A DNA stretch of 32,895 nucleotides from Anaeromonas gelatinilytica. Its GTDB lineage: Bacteria > Bacillota > Clostridia > Tissierellales > SIT17. Every line of letters begins with the position of its first letter. Positions within the stretch are counted from its first letter, which is position 1. The notes under the pieces are model-generated. The model was not told the origin of the DNA and made no database searches. It saw only the letters and a program-made list of their open reading frames with translations. A program made the translations under genes and the position numbers. Shown in pieces: positions 1-8,871 of the stretch. The stretch covers positions 1 through 32,895 of the forward strand of contig NZ_WSFU01000084.1 in NCBI RefSeq assembly GCF_016820635.1. Direction: 5' to 3'.

Positions 1-66
1 GCACCGTCGAAGGGAAACTAGGTTTCCTTGAGCTGTGCGGACACGTTTCTAGTCCGCCTTTTTATT
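1..66 (+). repeat. 3' part of dispersed structured element, copy A
   Basis: This stretch aligns with 9556-9617. Both begin GCACCGTC, continue with a GGGAAAC-TAG-GTTTCC hairpin (12-18 with 22-28), and end in a GC-rich hairpin followed by a T run. The 5' part of the copy would lie left of the window. Relative to copy B, the last pair of the terminal stem changes from T-A to C-G, which keeps the pairing. It lies before the murQ promoter, so it is not part of the murQ leader. The family is not recognised. Confidence 0.7.
37..65 (+). terminator. Rho-independent terminator at the 3' end of copy A
   Basis: GCGGAC (37-42) pairs with GTCCGC (52-57) and is followed by CTTTTTATT. The stem is GC-rich in a very AT-rich region. 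It would end any transcript entering from the left and isolates the murQ promoter. Confidence 0.75.
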
Positions 67-140
67 GTTCGGATAAATTATTTTTACTTTCATATAATAG
101 AATATGCAATATTTATGGTTAAAAATAATATAATGATATA

Positions 141-185
141 GAAATTATATTTCAAAAATAATAAAATATATTGAAATATAATTTC
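141..185 (+). promoter_or_regulatory. Paired MurR-type operators
   Basis: GAAATTATATTTCA (141-154) and TGAAATATAATTTC (172-185) are exact reverse complements. Each is itself a near-palindrome of form GAAAT-N3-ATTTC. Their centres (147 and 179) are 32 bp apart, about three helical turns. RpiR/MurR-family repressors bind such TGAAAT/ATTTCA boxes. The right-hand box overlaps the -35 element, and murR is the fourth gene of the operon. Autorepression relieved by MurNAc-6P is inferred from the E. coli MurR precedent. Confidence 0.65.
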
Positions 186-199
186 AAAAGTGTTACAAT
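171..199 (+). promoter_or_regulatory. Sigma-A promoter of the mur-nag operon
   Basis: TTGAAA (171-176) and TACAAT (194-199) are separated by 17 bp, with the start of transcription expected near 206. The murQ ribosome site AGAGGTGA follows at about 223. It is the only clear promoter seen upstream of the six-gene operon. Confidence 0.65.
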
Positions 200-234
200 G
201 TAATTGATAAATAATAATTATAAGAGGTGACAAA

Positions 235-1137
235 ATGAATGAAAATCTAGATAAATTAGTAACGGAATCAGTAAATGAAAAAACAACAAATATTGATCAA
301 TTAGATACAATAGGTATTTTGAAAATGATAAATGAAGAGGACAGGAAAGTAGCTAAAGCAGTTGAAAAAGAACTACCAAATATATCAAAGGCTGTAGATA
401 TAATATCTGATAGATTAAAAGAAAATGGAAGGCTTATATATATAGGAGCAGGAACTAGTGGAAGATTAGGAATTTTGGATGCATCAGAATGTCCACCAAC
501 ATTTGGAGTAGATTCAGATATGGTTATAGGACTTATTGCAGGAGGAGATAAAGCAATAAGAGATGCCGTGGAAGGTGCTGAAGATAGCAAAGAAGAGGCT
601 ATTAAACAATTAAAAGGAATCGCTTTCAATGCTAAGGATGTACTAGTGGGTATAGCTGCTAGTGGTAGAACTCCTTATGTTATAGGAGGATTAGAGTATG
701 CAAAAGAAATAAAAGTTCCAACAATTGCAGTTACATGTAATTCTGCTTCAGAGATTTCTAACATAGCAGATATATCAATAGCACCGGTTGTGGGACCTGA
801 AGTTATTTCGGGTTCAACTAGGATGAAAGCTGGAACAGCTCAAAAAATGGTATTAAATATGTTAACGACATCTACAATGGTTAAATTAGGAAAAGTATAT
901 AGAAATTTAATGGTAGACGTTCAGGCTAAAAATTTAAAGCTTATAGAAAGATGTAAAAAGATAGTAATGAAAGTTACAGAGGTTGACGAAGATATAGCAA
1001 CTAAATATTTAGAAAAAACTGATTACAATGTAAAATTAGCAATTTTTATTATAAAGTCAGGATTAGAATTAGAAAAAGCTAAAGAAGTATTAAATGAAAA
1101 TGATGGACATTTAAGTAGAGCTCTAATGTATATTTAA
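235..1137 (+). CDS. murQ: N-acetylmuramic acid 6-phosphate etherase
   Basis: MurQ cleaves the D-lactyl ether of MurNAc-6-phosphate, giving GlcNAc-6-phosphate and D-lactate, in cytoplasmic peptidoglycan recycling. The 300-residue length matches the E. coli enzyme (about 298). An SIS sugar-phosphate domain spans roughly residues 50-220. The family signature is present: [20 protein letters not shown] starts at residue 71, and Glu85 and Glu116 correspond to the catalytic Glu83 and Glu114 of E. coli MurQ. A small helical C-terminal domain follows. ATG is preceded by AGAGGTGA. It is first in an operon with the sugar PTS, MupG and the Nag enzymes, which confirms the role. Confidence 0.95.
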   Translation: MNENLDKLVTESVNEKTTNIDQLDTIGILKMINEEDRKVAKAVEKELPNISKAVDIISDRLKENGRLIYIGAGTSGRLGILDASECPPTFGVDSDMVIGLIAGGDKAIRDAVEGAEDSKEEAIKQLKGIAFNAKDVLVGIAASGRTPYVIGGLEYAKEIKVPTIAVTCNSASEISNIADISIAPVVGPEVISGSTRMKAGTAQKMVLNMLTTSTMVKLGKVYRNLMVDVQAKNLKLIERCKKIVMKVTEVDEDIATKYLEKTDYNVKLAIFIIKSGLELEKAKEVLNENDGHLSRALMYI

Positions 1138-1171
1138 TATAAATTTAAAAAATAAAAATAGGGGTGATTAT

Positions 1172-2605
1172 GTGGACAATAAAGAATTAGTGTTGAAGAT
1201 TGTTAATTTAATTGGAGGCCAAAAAAATATTGAATATGCTACTAATTGTATGACTCGTTTAAGAATAAAATTAAAAGATGATAACCTAGTTAAAATGAAA
1301 GAATTAAAAGAGCTGGATGGAGTAATGGGGGTTGTAGAAGATGAAACTCTTCAAATAGTAGTTGGACCTGGCAAAGCAAAAAAGTTAGGGATGATTATTC
1401 AAGAAGAATTTTCATTTAGTAAAACTAAGAAAAATATGGATGTAGGAGAGGATTGGCAATCAAATAAAGAAAAAATCAAAGGTAAGCAAAAACAAAATAG
1501 GGTAAAGCAAGCCCTTAGAACAATTGGGGAAATATTTATTCCATTGATTCCGGCAATAATTGCAGCAGGTATTTTTAATGGATTTGCAAGTCTTGTTGGT
1601 ACTATGCAGGATACAGGAAGCTTACCAGCAACAGATTTTTGGAATATAACTAGATTAATATTATCATTATTAGGTGGAGCTTTCTTAGGGTATTTTGCAA
1701 TATTTACTGGTATTAATTCTGCAAAGCAGTTTGGTGCTACTGAAGGACTAGGTGGAATGATAGGTGCTCTTACAATTATGACACAGGTGCAAGAAATTTC
1801 TGAAATATTAGGATTATATAATGCAGAATCACCATTAAATTCAACTTTAACAACTGGAAAAGGTGGTATAATAGGAGTAATTATAGGAGTATATATTTTA
1901 TCTAAGATAGAGAAAAGAGTTAGAAAAGTTGTTCCAGATGTATTAGACTTAATAGTTACACCTGTAGTTACATTGCTTATAATGGCTATATTAATGTTGT
2001 TTATAATAATGCCAGTATCAGGAGTTGTTTCTGATGGATTAGTTGGTGTATTAGAATTATTAATATCTTCAGAAAATCCTGTAATAAGTGTTATATCAGG
2101 GTATATATTATCAGCTGTGTTTTTACCAATGGTGCTATTAGGATTGCACCATGGATTAATACCTATATATGCAGTTCAATTAGAAGCATTTGGAGGAGTA
2201 TCATTGTTTCCAGTATTAGCTATGGCTGGTGCAGGGCAAGTTGGTGCTGCAATAGCGATATATTTGAAAGCTAAAAAAGTAGGAAATCTTAAATTAAGAC
2301 AAATAATCTCAGGAGCATTACCAGCAGGAATATTAGGAATAGGTGAACCTCTTATTTATGGTGTTACTTTACCTCTAGGAAAACCATTTATTACTGCTGG
2401 GCTTGGAGCAGGTTTTGGAGGAGCTTATGTAATGTTAAGACATGTTATGGCTGGAGCGTGGGGTCCATCAGGAATGGTGGCAATACCATTAATGCATCCA
2501 GGGTCAATGCTCGATTATTTCTTGGGATTAATAATATCTTATGTATTTGGATTTATAATAACATCTTTATTTATTAAAGAAAAAGAAATAAAAGAACTAA
2601 ATTAG
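1172..2605 (+). CDS. murP: PTS EIIBC component for MurNAc or MurNAc-GlcNAc
   Basis: This is a membrane sugar permease that phosphorylates its substrate during import. The 477 residues comprise an EIIB domain (about 1-90) with phosphoacceptor Cys26 in ATNCMTRLR, a charged linker (about 91-110), and a glucose-superfamily EIIC domain with about ten hydrophobic segments and the signature GIGEPLIYGVTLPLGKPF. There is no EIIA domain, as in E. coli MurP (474 residues), so phosphate must come from an EIIA encoded elsewhere. The start is GTG after AGGGGTGA; an ATG two bases upstream is in another frame. MurNAc specificity is inferred from lying between murQ and mupG; by sequence alone it could be another glucose-family EIIBC. 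Confidence 0.85.
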   Translation: MDNKELVLKIVNLIGGQKNIEYATNCMTRLRIKLKDDNLVKMKELKELDGVMGVVEDETLQIVVGPGKAKKLGMIIQEEFSFSKTKKNMDVGEDWQSNKEKIKGKQKQNRVKQALRTIGEIFIPLIPAIIAAGIFNGFASLVGTMQDTGSLPATDFWNITRLILSLLGGAFLGYFAIFTGINSAKQFGATEGLGGMIGALTIMTQVQEISEILGLYNAESPLNSTLTTGKGGIIGVIIGVYILSKIEKRVRKVVPDVLDLIVTPVVTLLIMAILMLFIIMPVSGVVSDGLVGVLELLISSENPVISVISGYILSAVFLPMVLLGLHHGLIPIYAVQLEAFGGVSLFPVLAMAGAGQVGAAIAIYLKAKKVGNLKLRQIISGALPAGILGIGEPLIYGVTLPLGKPFITAGLGAGFGGAYVMLRHVMAGAWGPSGMVAIPLMHPGSMLDYFLGLIISYVFGFIITSLFIKEKEIKELN

Positions 2606-2617
2606 GAATATCATTGG

Positions 2618-2651
2618 GACGGTTATTTATAATTAAATATGAGTAACCGTC
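2618..2651 (+). other. Intercistronic hairpin between murP and mupG
   Basis: GACGGTTA (2618-2625) pairs perfectly with TAACCGTC (2644-2651), and the loop can pair further (ATTTA with AAAT). No T run follows, so this is more likely an mRNA-stability or processing hairpin than a full terminator. It lies immediately before the mupG ribosome site. Confidence 0.5.
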
Positions 2652-2680
2652 TTAATATTTAAGGAAATGGAGTGATCATA

Positions 2681-3724
2681 GTGATAGGTATATCTATATT
2701 TTCAGGCATGGATAATAATATAGAAGATAATATTAAGTATATAAAAGAAGCTTCTAGTTTAGGAATAAAAAAAATATTTACTTCTATACACATACCTGAA
2801 ACAGATAAAAGTTTCGAAAAAGAATCTTTTAGAATACTGAAAGAAGCCAATAAGCTAGGTATGACAATAATGGCAGATATTTCAAAAAAATATTTTGATA
2901 AAATAAATCTAGAAGAGTATAATATTGAATCATTAAGGTTAGATTTTGGATTTAATAATAAAGAGATTAGTGAATTGACAAAAGTAAATAAATATAATAT
3001 AACTTTAAATGCCAGTACTCTTTCAAGAAAAGATATAGAAGAAATTATTTATTATGGCGGAGATTTATCAAAAATTAATGCTTGTCATAATTATTATCCA
3101 AGAAAAGATGCTGGTATATCAGAAGAATTATTTATAGAAAGAAATAATCTTTTTAAAGAATATGGAATAGAAGTGATTGCATTTATACCATCAGAATATA
3201 AGAAAAGAGGACCTATATATGAGGGACTTCCCACATTAGAAAAACATCGAGGAATGGACCCTTTTATATCATCGCAACATTTATTTAAATTAGGTGTGGA
3301 TATTGTTTTTGTTGGAGATGCACAAGCATCTAAGAGAGAATTATTAAAGTTAACTAAAATAAATAATGATTATTTAATAATTCCTATAAAAACACATAGA
3401 AGTATTTCATATGGAGAAAAATATTTATTAAAACAAATTCACACTAATCGCATGGATCCAGGAGAATACAACGTAAGATCTCAAGAATCTAGATTTTATA
3501 AAAAAGGTAATATAGAACCTAATAATACAGTTGATAGATATAAATATTCTGTAACTATTGATAATAAAAAATATCTTAGATATGAAGGAGATTTACAAAT
3601 TTTAAAGAAGTCTTTAATAAAAGATGACCGAATAAATGTAGTGGCTGATGCTAGCTCTTCATCAATACTTATAGATTTAATAAATCCAGGAGATAAATTT
3701 AAATTTGAAATAATAGGTGATTAA
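2681..3724 (+). CDS. mupG: 6-phospho-N-acetylmuramidase, DUF871 family
   Basis: MupG hydrolyses MurNAc-6P-GlcNAc in the cytoplasm to MurNAc-6P and GlcNAc, the step between MurP uptake and MurQ. The protein has the DUF871 layout: an N-terminal TIM-barrel domain (about 1-235, opening MIGISIFSGMD, with LRLDFGF, CHNYYPRKDAG and GLPTLEKHRG) and a small C-terminal beta domain (about 240-347). I chose GTG 2681 (347 residues) because GGAGTG at 2669-2674 is spaced six bases from it. The GTG at 2672 lies inside that ribosome site. The functional assignment rests on the S. aureus MupG family and on the operon; no biochemistry is visible from sequence. Confidence 0.85.
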   Translation: MIGISIFSGMDNNIEDNIKYIKEASSLGIKKIFTSIHIPETDKSFEKESFRILKEANKLGMTIMADISKKYFDKINLEEYNIESLRLDFGFNNKEISELTKVNKYNITLNASTLSRKDIEEIIYYGGDLSKINACHNYYPRKDAGISEELFIERNNLFKEYGIEVIAFIPSEYKKRGPIYEGLPTLEKHRGMDPFISSQHLFKLGVDIVFVGDAQASKRELLKLTKINNDYLIIPIKTHRSISYGEKYLLKQIHTNRMDPGEYNVRSQESRFYKKGNIEPNNTVDRYKYSVTIDNKKYLRYEGDLQILKKSLIKDDRINVVADASSSSILIDLINPGDKFKFEIIGD

Positions 3725-3725
3725 G

Positions 3726-4580
3726 ATGAATGTAATATTGAGAATAAAAGAAGGTAAACAGGATCTTACACAATCTGAAATGAAATTGAGTAAGTATATA
3801 TTAGAGAATTTAAATGATATATCTGAACTTTCAGTTCAAAGTTTAGCTGAAAAATCTGATACTAGCCCAGCAACAATAATTAGATTTTGTAAAAAAATTG
3901 GCTGTAATGGATTTCAAGATTTTAAGATTAATTTAGTTAAAGATGTAAGTCAAAAAAATAATATCAGTACAAGGGTTTATGAAGATATTACAACAAAAGA
4001 TACTATAAAAGAAGTTATGGAAAAATTATCTTATGAAAACATAAAGATAATTGAAGATACAATTAAATTGTTAGATGAAAATGAAATTGAAAAAACAATA
4101 GATTGTATTGAAAAATCAGATAAGATATTTCTTTATGGCGTAGGGGCTTCAGGATTAGTGGCAAAGGATTTTCAGTATAAATTAGCAAGAATAAAAAAGA
4201 CAGCTAATTTCTATTTAGATAGTCATACACAATTAGCATTGTCTGCTAATATGGGAAAAGATGATGTAGCAATAGGGATTTCTTACAGTGGAAGAACCCT
4301 TGAAACATATAAAGCAATTGAAAAGGCAAAAGAAAGAGGAGCAACTACTATATCTATAACTAAATATGGTAAAAATCCTTTGAGTGATATAGCAGATATA
4401 AAAATATATGTAGCAGCAGGAGAACAAAATATAAGAGTTGGAGCTATTACATCTAGAATAGCCCAATTAACAGCTATTGATGTGATTTTTGTTGGAATAG
4501 CTAAAAAAGATTTTGAAAAAACATCAGAATATATTAAAAATACTAGGAAGATTGTTGAAGATTTTAAAATAAATAAATAA
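3726..4580 (+). CDS. murR: RpiR-family regulator of the mur-nag operon
   Basis: This is an RpiR-type transcription factor: an N-terminal helix-turn-helix (about residues 1-77, with SVQSLAEKSDTSPATIIRFC) joined to an SIS domain (about 120-250, with YGVGASGLVAKDF and ISYSGRTLET) that binds a phosphosugar. In E. coli, MurR is a repressor induced by MurNAc-6P. The start is ATG 3726 after AGGTGA (3715-3720). The in-frame GTG at 3717 is within that ribosome site. The gene begins two bases after the mupG stop codon. The likely targets are the paired GAAAT-N3-ATTTC boxes upstream of murQ. The effector could instead be GlcNAc-6P. Confidence 0.85.
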   Translation: MNVILRIKEGKQDLTQSEMKLSKYILENLNDISELSVQSLAEKSDTSPATIIRFCKKIGCNGFQDFKINLVKDVSQKNNISTRVYEDITTKDTIKEVMEKLSYENIKIIEDTIKLLDENEIEKTIDCIEKSDKIFLYGVGASGLVAKDFQYKLARIKKTANFYLDSHTQLALSANMGKDDVAIGISYSGRTLETYKAIEKAKERGATTISITKYGKNPLSDIADIKIYVAAGEQNIRVGAITSRIAQLTAIDVIFVGIAKKDFEKTSEYIKNTRKIVEDFKINK

Positions 4581-4596
4581 ATTTAGGAGTGATAAT

Positions 4597-5736
4597 ATGA
4601 ATGCTATAATAAATGGTAAAATAATTCTTCCGAATGAAATTTTAGAGGATCATATTATTGTTTATGAAGATAAAATTATAGATATAATTCATAAAGATAA
4701 TTTTGATAGTGAAAATATAAATATTATAGATGCCAAAAATAATTATGTATCTCCTGGATTCATAGATATACATATTCATGGTTCAATGGGATATGATACA
4801 ATGGATGGAGAATTAGAATCAATAGAAAACATAAGTAAATCTATATTGCAAAATGGAGTTACTTCTTTTTTACCTACTACTATGACTATGGATATGAAGT
4901 CTATATATAGATCTTTGGATACTGTAAGAAATGCTATGAATATAAAGATTAAAGGAGCGAGGGTATTAGGGGCTCATTTAGAGGGGCCATTTATTAGCCC
5001 AAAATATAAAGGTGCACAGAATTCTAATTTTATAGAAAAACCAAATTATGAATTAATAAAGAATTATATAGATGTAATCAAGATAATAACTTATGCTCCA
5101 GAAGAGGACAAAGATTTTGATTTCCTTAAATCTATCCTTCAAAATAAAGATATAACTCTTTCAATGGGTCATACCAATGCTTCATATGAAGAAGCTTTAG
5201 AAGCTATAAAAAAAGGTGTAACCCATAGTACACATATGTTTAATGCTATGACTCCATTACATCATAGGAATCCAGGAGTAGTAGGGGCTATAATGAGTTC
5301 AGATATAACCAGTGAAATAATTGCTGATAATATACATTTACATAGGGGTATATATGAAATAGTAAATAGAGTTAAAGGTTCTGAAAATATAGTACTTATA
5401 ACTGATGCTATGAGAGCTCAATGTTTAAAGGAGGGAAAATATGATTTAGGTGGTCAGGAAGTTATAGTTAAAAATAATAGTGCTAGATTGCTAGATAAAA
5501 CCTTGGCAGGAAGTGTGCTTAAACTAAATGAAGGAGTTAAAAATTTATATAAAAATACTACATTAAAATTATATGAATGTGTAAAGTTAGCCAGTGCAAA
5601 TCCAGCAAAGGTAATAAATATTGATGATATAGGTAGTATTGAAAAAGGGAAGTATGCAGATATTATACTATTTGATGATGACATAAAAATAAAAAAAGTA
5701 ATAATTGAAGGGGTTGTTAAACATGAGAATAATTAA
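4597..5736 (+). CDS. nagA: N-acetylglucosamine-6-phosphate deacetylase
   Basis: NagA converts GlcNAc-6P, the product of MurQ, to glucosamine-6P and acetate. The 379-residue amidohydrolase has the expected metal and catalytic residues: His59 and His61 in DIHIHG, Glu129 in HLEGPF, His192 in GHTNAS, His213 in HMFNAM and Asp270 in ITDAMRA. It ends with the usual beta-sandwich segment (SIEKGKYADIILFD). ATG follows AGGAGTGA. It overlaps nagB by 14 bases, implying coupled translation. Confidence 0.95.
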   Translation: MNAIINGKIILPNEILEDHIIVYEDKIIDIIHKDNFDSENINIIDAKNNYVSPGFIDIHIHGSMGYDTMDGELESIENISKSILQNGVTSFLPTTMTMDMKSIYRSLDTVRNAMNIKIKGARVLGAHLEGPFISPKYKGAQNSNFIEKPNYELIKNYIDVIKIITYAPEEDKDFDFLKSILQNKDITLSMGHTNASYEEALEAIKKGVTHSTHMFNAMTPLHHRNPGVVGAIMSSDITSEIIADNIHLHRGIYEIVNRVKGSENIVLITDAMRAQCLKEGKYDLGGQEVIVKNNSARLLDKTLAGSVLKLNEGVKNLYKNTTLKLYECVKLASANPAKVINIDDIGSIEKGKYADIILFDDDIKIKKVIIEGVVKHENN

Positions 5737-6454
5737 AGTGAAAGATTATCAAGGTATGAGTAAAAAGGTTGCTATTATAATGGCTAGCCAAATAAATATG
5801 AAAAGTGATTGTGTATTGGGATTAGCTACAGGAGATACTCCCCTTGGTATGTATAATGAACTAGTATATATGTATAAAGAAGGATTAATAGATTTTAAAG
5901 ATGTTATAACATTTAACCTTGATGAATACTATGGAATACCTAAAGATAATTCTCAAAGTTATAAGTATTATATGAATAAAAACTTCTTTAATCATATAAA
6001 TATAGATCTAGAAAATACTCATATACCTAATGGAATGACTGATGATATTGAAGAAGAATGTAGAAGATATGATAATCTTATTAAAAAAATGGGTAATATT
6101 GATATACAAGTTTTAGGAATAGGAAGAAATGGTCATATTGGATTTAATGAGCCAGATATACAATTTGAATCATGCACACATTTAGTAGAGCTTGATGAAG
6201 GAACAGTAAAGGCTAATTCGAGGTTTTTTGATAATATAGAAGATGTACCTAAAAAAGCAATAAGCATGGGTATAAAGAATATTATGCATGCAAAGAAAAT
6301 AATTTTGATGGCAAGTGGAGAAGAAAAAGCAGATGCAGTTAAAAAAGCTGTTGAAGGGAGTATATCTCCTGAGGTACCAGCTTCAGTTCTTCAATTGCAT
6401 CCTGATGCTTATCTTATATTAGACGAAGCAGCTGCTTCAAAATTAAGTAAATAA
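5723..6454 (+). CDS. nagB: Glucosamine-6-phosphate deaminase
   Basis: NagB converts glucosamine-6P to fructose-6P and ammonia, feeding recycled wall sugar into glycolysis. With the ATG at 5723 the protein has 243 residues, matching B. subtilis NagB. Visible motifs are GLATGDTPLGMY, FNLDEYYGI (Asp67) and GIGRNGHIGFNEP (His138 and Glu143). The ribosome site AAGGGG lies inside the end of nagA, and the two frames overlap by 14 bases. An upstream in-frame TTG (5705) has no suitable ribosome site. It is the last gene of the operon. Confidence 0.95.
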   Translation: MRIIKVKDYQGMSKKVAIIMASQINMKSDCVLGLATGDTPLGMYNELVYMYKEGLIDFKDVITFNLDEYYGIPKDNSQSYKYYMNKNFFNHINIDLENTHIPNGMTDDIEEECRRYDNLIKKMGNIDIQVLGIGRNGHIGFNEPDIQFESCTHLVELDEGTVKANSRFFDNIEDVPKKAISMGIKNIMHAKKIILMASGEEKADAVKKAVEGSISPEVPASVLQLHPDAYLILDEAAASKLSK

Positions 6455-6468
6455 ACGTATAATAAGTA

Positions 6469-6494
6469 AGTCCTGCCAAGTATTTGGTAGGACT
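6469..6494 (+). terminator. Hairpin ending the mur-nag operon
   Basis: AGTCCTGCCAA (6469-6479) pairs with TTGGTAGGACT (6484-6494) over 11 pairs, one of them G-T. The following sequence is ATATTAATATT rather than a T run, so termination may be incomplete. Confidence 0.55.
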
Positions 6495-6510
6495 ATATTA
6501 ATATTACTGG

Positions 6511-6539
6511 TACAAAATAATACTAATATAGTATATAAT
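6511..6539 (+). promoter_or_regulatory. Probable promoter of the yqeZ-floA operon
   Basis: TATAAT (6534-6539) has a weak -35 TACAAA (6511-6516) at 17 bp. The spacer carries a perfect inverted repeat, ATACTA-ATA-TAGTAT (6520-6534), which touches the -10 and could be an operator or may simply be AT-rich coincidence. Confidence 0.45.
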
Positions 6540-6568
6540 AGAATTAATTATATTAGGGGAGGTAATAT

Positions 6569-7867
6569 ATGGATAATAAAAAAATTTTTATAATTTTAAT
6601 AAGTTTAGGAATTCTACTTTTTAATCCAATAGCAAGTCTTGCTCAAAATAATGGAGATGTATTTGTAGTCCCTATCAATGGAAATATAGATAATGCGACA
6701 TATCAATTTGTTCAAAGAGAATTAAAAGATATAGAAAAATTAAATCCTAAAGCAATTATATTTGAGATTGACACATATGGTGGATATATTGATGAAGCAG
6801 AAAAGATTAAAAATTTAATTGTAGGCTTAGAAGTACCTACTATATCTTTTGTAAATACAAAGGCAGAATCTGCAGGAGTATTATTGACTATATCAGGTAA
6901 TAATATTGTTATGGCTGAAGGTTCTACTATAGGATCCGCTGAACCCATACCTAATACAGAAAAAAATCTTTCTTATTGGGTTGAAGAATTAAGATCAACT
7001 GCAATTACAAAGGGAAGAGACCCAGAATTAATAGCATCTATGGCAGATAAAAGTATAGAAATAGATGGAATCATTGAAAAAGATAGATTACTTAATTTGA
7101 ATTATAAAAAAGCTGAAGAATTGGAATTAGCAGATTTTATATCAAATGATTATGAAGGGATTCTAGAAAAACTTAATATAGAATATGATGAAATAAAAGT
7201 ATCTGAAATGGATTTTACTATTAGAATGTCTAAATTTTTAACAAATCCTTATGTACTAAGTATGCTACTTATTATAGGTTTTATAGGGATAGTAGTAGAA
7301 GTTTTTACAGCTGGATTTGGAGCTGGAGGAAGTGTTGCTATAATGTCCTTTGCATTATATTTTGGAAGTAATCTAATAGTAGGGAATACTGGTTGGGCTT
7401 CATTAATAATATTTGTAGCTGGTATAATATTATTATTTATAGAAGCTGTCGTTCCTGGTTTTGGAATTCCTGGTATTGGTGGTATAATAGCTATAGTTAT
7501 AGGGCTTATATTAGCTTCTCCTAATATAGAAATTGCTATAATATCTATTATTGTAGCTTTTATTGTGAGTGTAGTTGTGATATATTTATTTTTAAAGCAT
7601 GGACAGAAAAGTCCTATCTTTGATAAAATTGTATTAAATACTAAGCAAGAGGGAGATTCAGGATATAGTAGCATAATAGATAATCGTAAATATTTATATG
7701 ATGAAGGCATTGCATTAACAACTTTGCGACCATCAGGAACCATAGTTGTTAATGGTGATAGATTAGATGCAGTAACTGAAGGTCAATTTATCATGAAAGG
7801 AGAGAGAATAAAAGTTGTAAAGATTGAAGGCTCTAAAGTTGTTGTTAGGAAAATTGAATTAAAATAA
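6569..7867 (+). CDS. yqeZ: NfeD/ClpP-class membrane-bound serine protease homologue
   Basis: This is a long-form NfeD protein that works with flotillin in membrane microdomains; the partner gene follows 11 bases later, as in B. subtilis yqeZ-floA. Order: signal peptide (about 1-26, ending SLAQ), an extracellular ClpP-like domain (about 28-195) with the putative nucleophile Ser101 in AESAGVL, membrane segments (about 228-345, several close together), and a cytoplasmic OB-fold (about 370-432, with [16 protein letters not shown]). The general base expected from archaeal homologues would fall near residue 142, where I see Arg, so proteolytic activity is uncertain. ATG follows AGGGGAGGT. Confidence 0.85.
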   Translation: MDNKKIFIILISLGILLFNPIASLAQNNGDVFVVPINGNIDNATYQFVQRELKDIEKLNPKAIIFEIDTYGGYIDEAEKIKNLIVGLEVPTISFVNTKAESAGVLLTISGNNIVMAEGSTIGSAEPIPNTEKNLSYWVEELRSTAITKGRDPELIASMADKSIEIDGIIEKDRLLNLNYKKAEELELADFISNDYEGILEKLNIEYDEIKVSEMDFTIRMSKFLTNPYVLSMLLIIGFIGIVVEVFTAGFGAGGSVAIMSFALYFGSNLIVGNTGWASLIIFVAGIILLFIEAVVPGFGIPGIGGIIAIVIGLILASPNIEIAIISIIVAFIVSVVVIYLFLKHGQKSPIFDKIVLNTKQEGDSGYSSIIDNRKYLYDEGIALTTLRPSGTIVVNGDRLDAVTEGQFIMKGERIKVVKIEGSKVVVRKIELK

Positions 7868-7878
7868 GGAGGAATTGG

Positions 7879-8862
7879 ATGGATAGTTTAATACTTTTAA
7901 TTATAATTATTGTTGGAATTTTAATATTCTTGACTTTATTATTTAGTTTTATTCCAGTAGGACTATGGATAACAGCATATTTTTCAGGGGTAAAAATTGG
8001 ATTATTTACATTAATTGGTATGAGATTGAGAAAGGTAATACCTTCTAGAATTGTGAGACCAATGATAAAATCTACAAAAGCTGGTATAAACATAGATATC
8101 GATAAATTAGAAGCACATTATTTAGCAGGAGGAAATGTTAATACAGTTGTAGATGCTCTTATAGCAGCTCAAAGAGCAAATATTGAATTACCTTTTGAGA
8201 GAGCAACAGCTATAGATTTAGCTGGACGTAATGTATTAGAAGCCGTACAGGTAAGTGTTAATCCAAAAGTCATTGAAACACCAAAAGTTGCAGCAGTGGC
8301 TAAGGATGGTATAGAAGTTATGACAAAGGCTAGAGTTACAGTTAGAGCTAATATAGAGAGACTTGTAGGTGGTGCTGGTGAAGAAACTATTATTGCCAGA
8401 GTAGGTGAAGGAATAGTAACTACAGTAGGTAGTTCAATTGACCATAAAGCAGTATTAGAAAATCCAGATGTTATTTCTAAAAATATACTTGATAAAGGAT
8501 TAGATGCAGGAACAGCATTTGAAATATTATCCATTGATATAGCTGATGTAGATGTAGGAAGAAACATTGGAGCAACATTACAAACTGATCAAGCGGAGGC
8601 TGATAAGAGAATAGCTCAGGCTAAAGCAGAGGAAAGAAGAGCTATGGCTGTTGCTAAAGAACAAGAAATGAAAGCTGAAGTTCAATCACAAAGAGCAAAA
8701 GTTGTAGAGGCTGAAGCAAAAGTTCCATTAGCATTAGCTGATGCATTAAAAGAAGGGAACTTAGGAGCTATGGATTATTATAATATGAAGAATATTTTAG
8801 CAGATACATCAATGAGAGAATCAATTTCTAATGTTAATAAAGATGATGACAATAAAAATTAG
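7879..8862 (+). CDS. floA: Flotillin-like scaffold protein
   Basis: FloA anchors to the inner membrane face, oligomerises and organises functional membrane microdomains. Its 327 residues match B. subtilis FloA/YqfA (331). The protein has an N-terminal hydrophobic hairpin (about 4-48), a PHB/SPFH-like domain with [20 protein letters not shown] and [17 protein letters not shown], and a long Ala/Glu/Lys coiled-coil tail (about 240-290) rich in [18 protein letters not shown]-type repeats. AAGGAGG precedes the ATG. It sits between yqeZ and an unknown membrane-anchored protein. Confidence 0.95.
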   Translation: MDSLILLIIIIVGILIFLTLLFSFIPVGLWITAYFSGVKIGLFTLIGMRLRKVIPSRIVRPMIKSTKAGINIDIDKLEAHYLAGGNVNTVVDALIAAQRANIELPFERATAIDLAGRNVLEAVQVSVNPKVIETPKVAAVAKDGIEVMTKARVTVRANIERLVGGAGEETIIARVGEGIVTTVGSSIDHKAVLENPDVISKNILDKGLDAGTAFEILSIDIADVDVGRNIGATLQTDQAEADKRIAQAKAEERRAMAVAKEQEMKAEVQSQRAKVVEAEAKVPLALADALKEGNLGAMDYYNMKNILADTSMRESISNVNKDDDNKN

Positions 8863-8871
8863 GGTGATTCA

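Noticed and set aside
7249-7743. Open leftward frame of 164 codons inside yqeZ
   Set aside because: It is antisense to well-supported membrane-protein coding sequence, with no ribosome site or recognisable domain.
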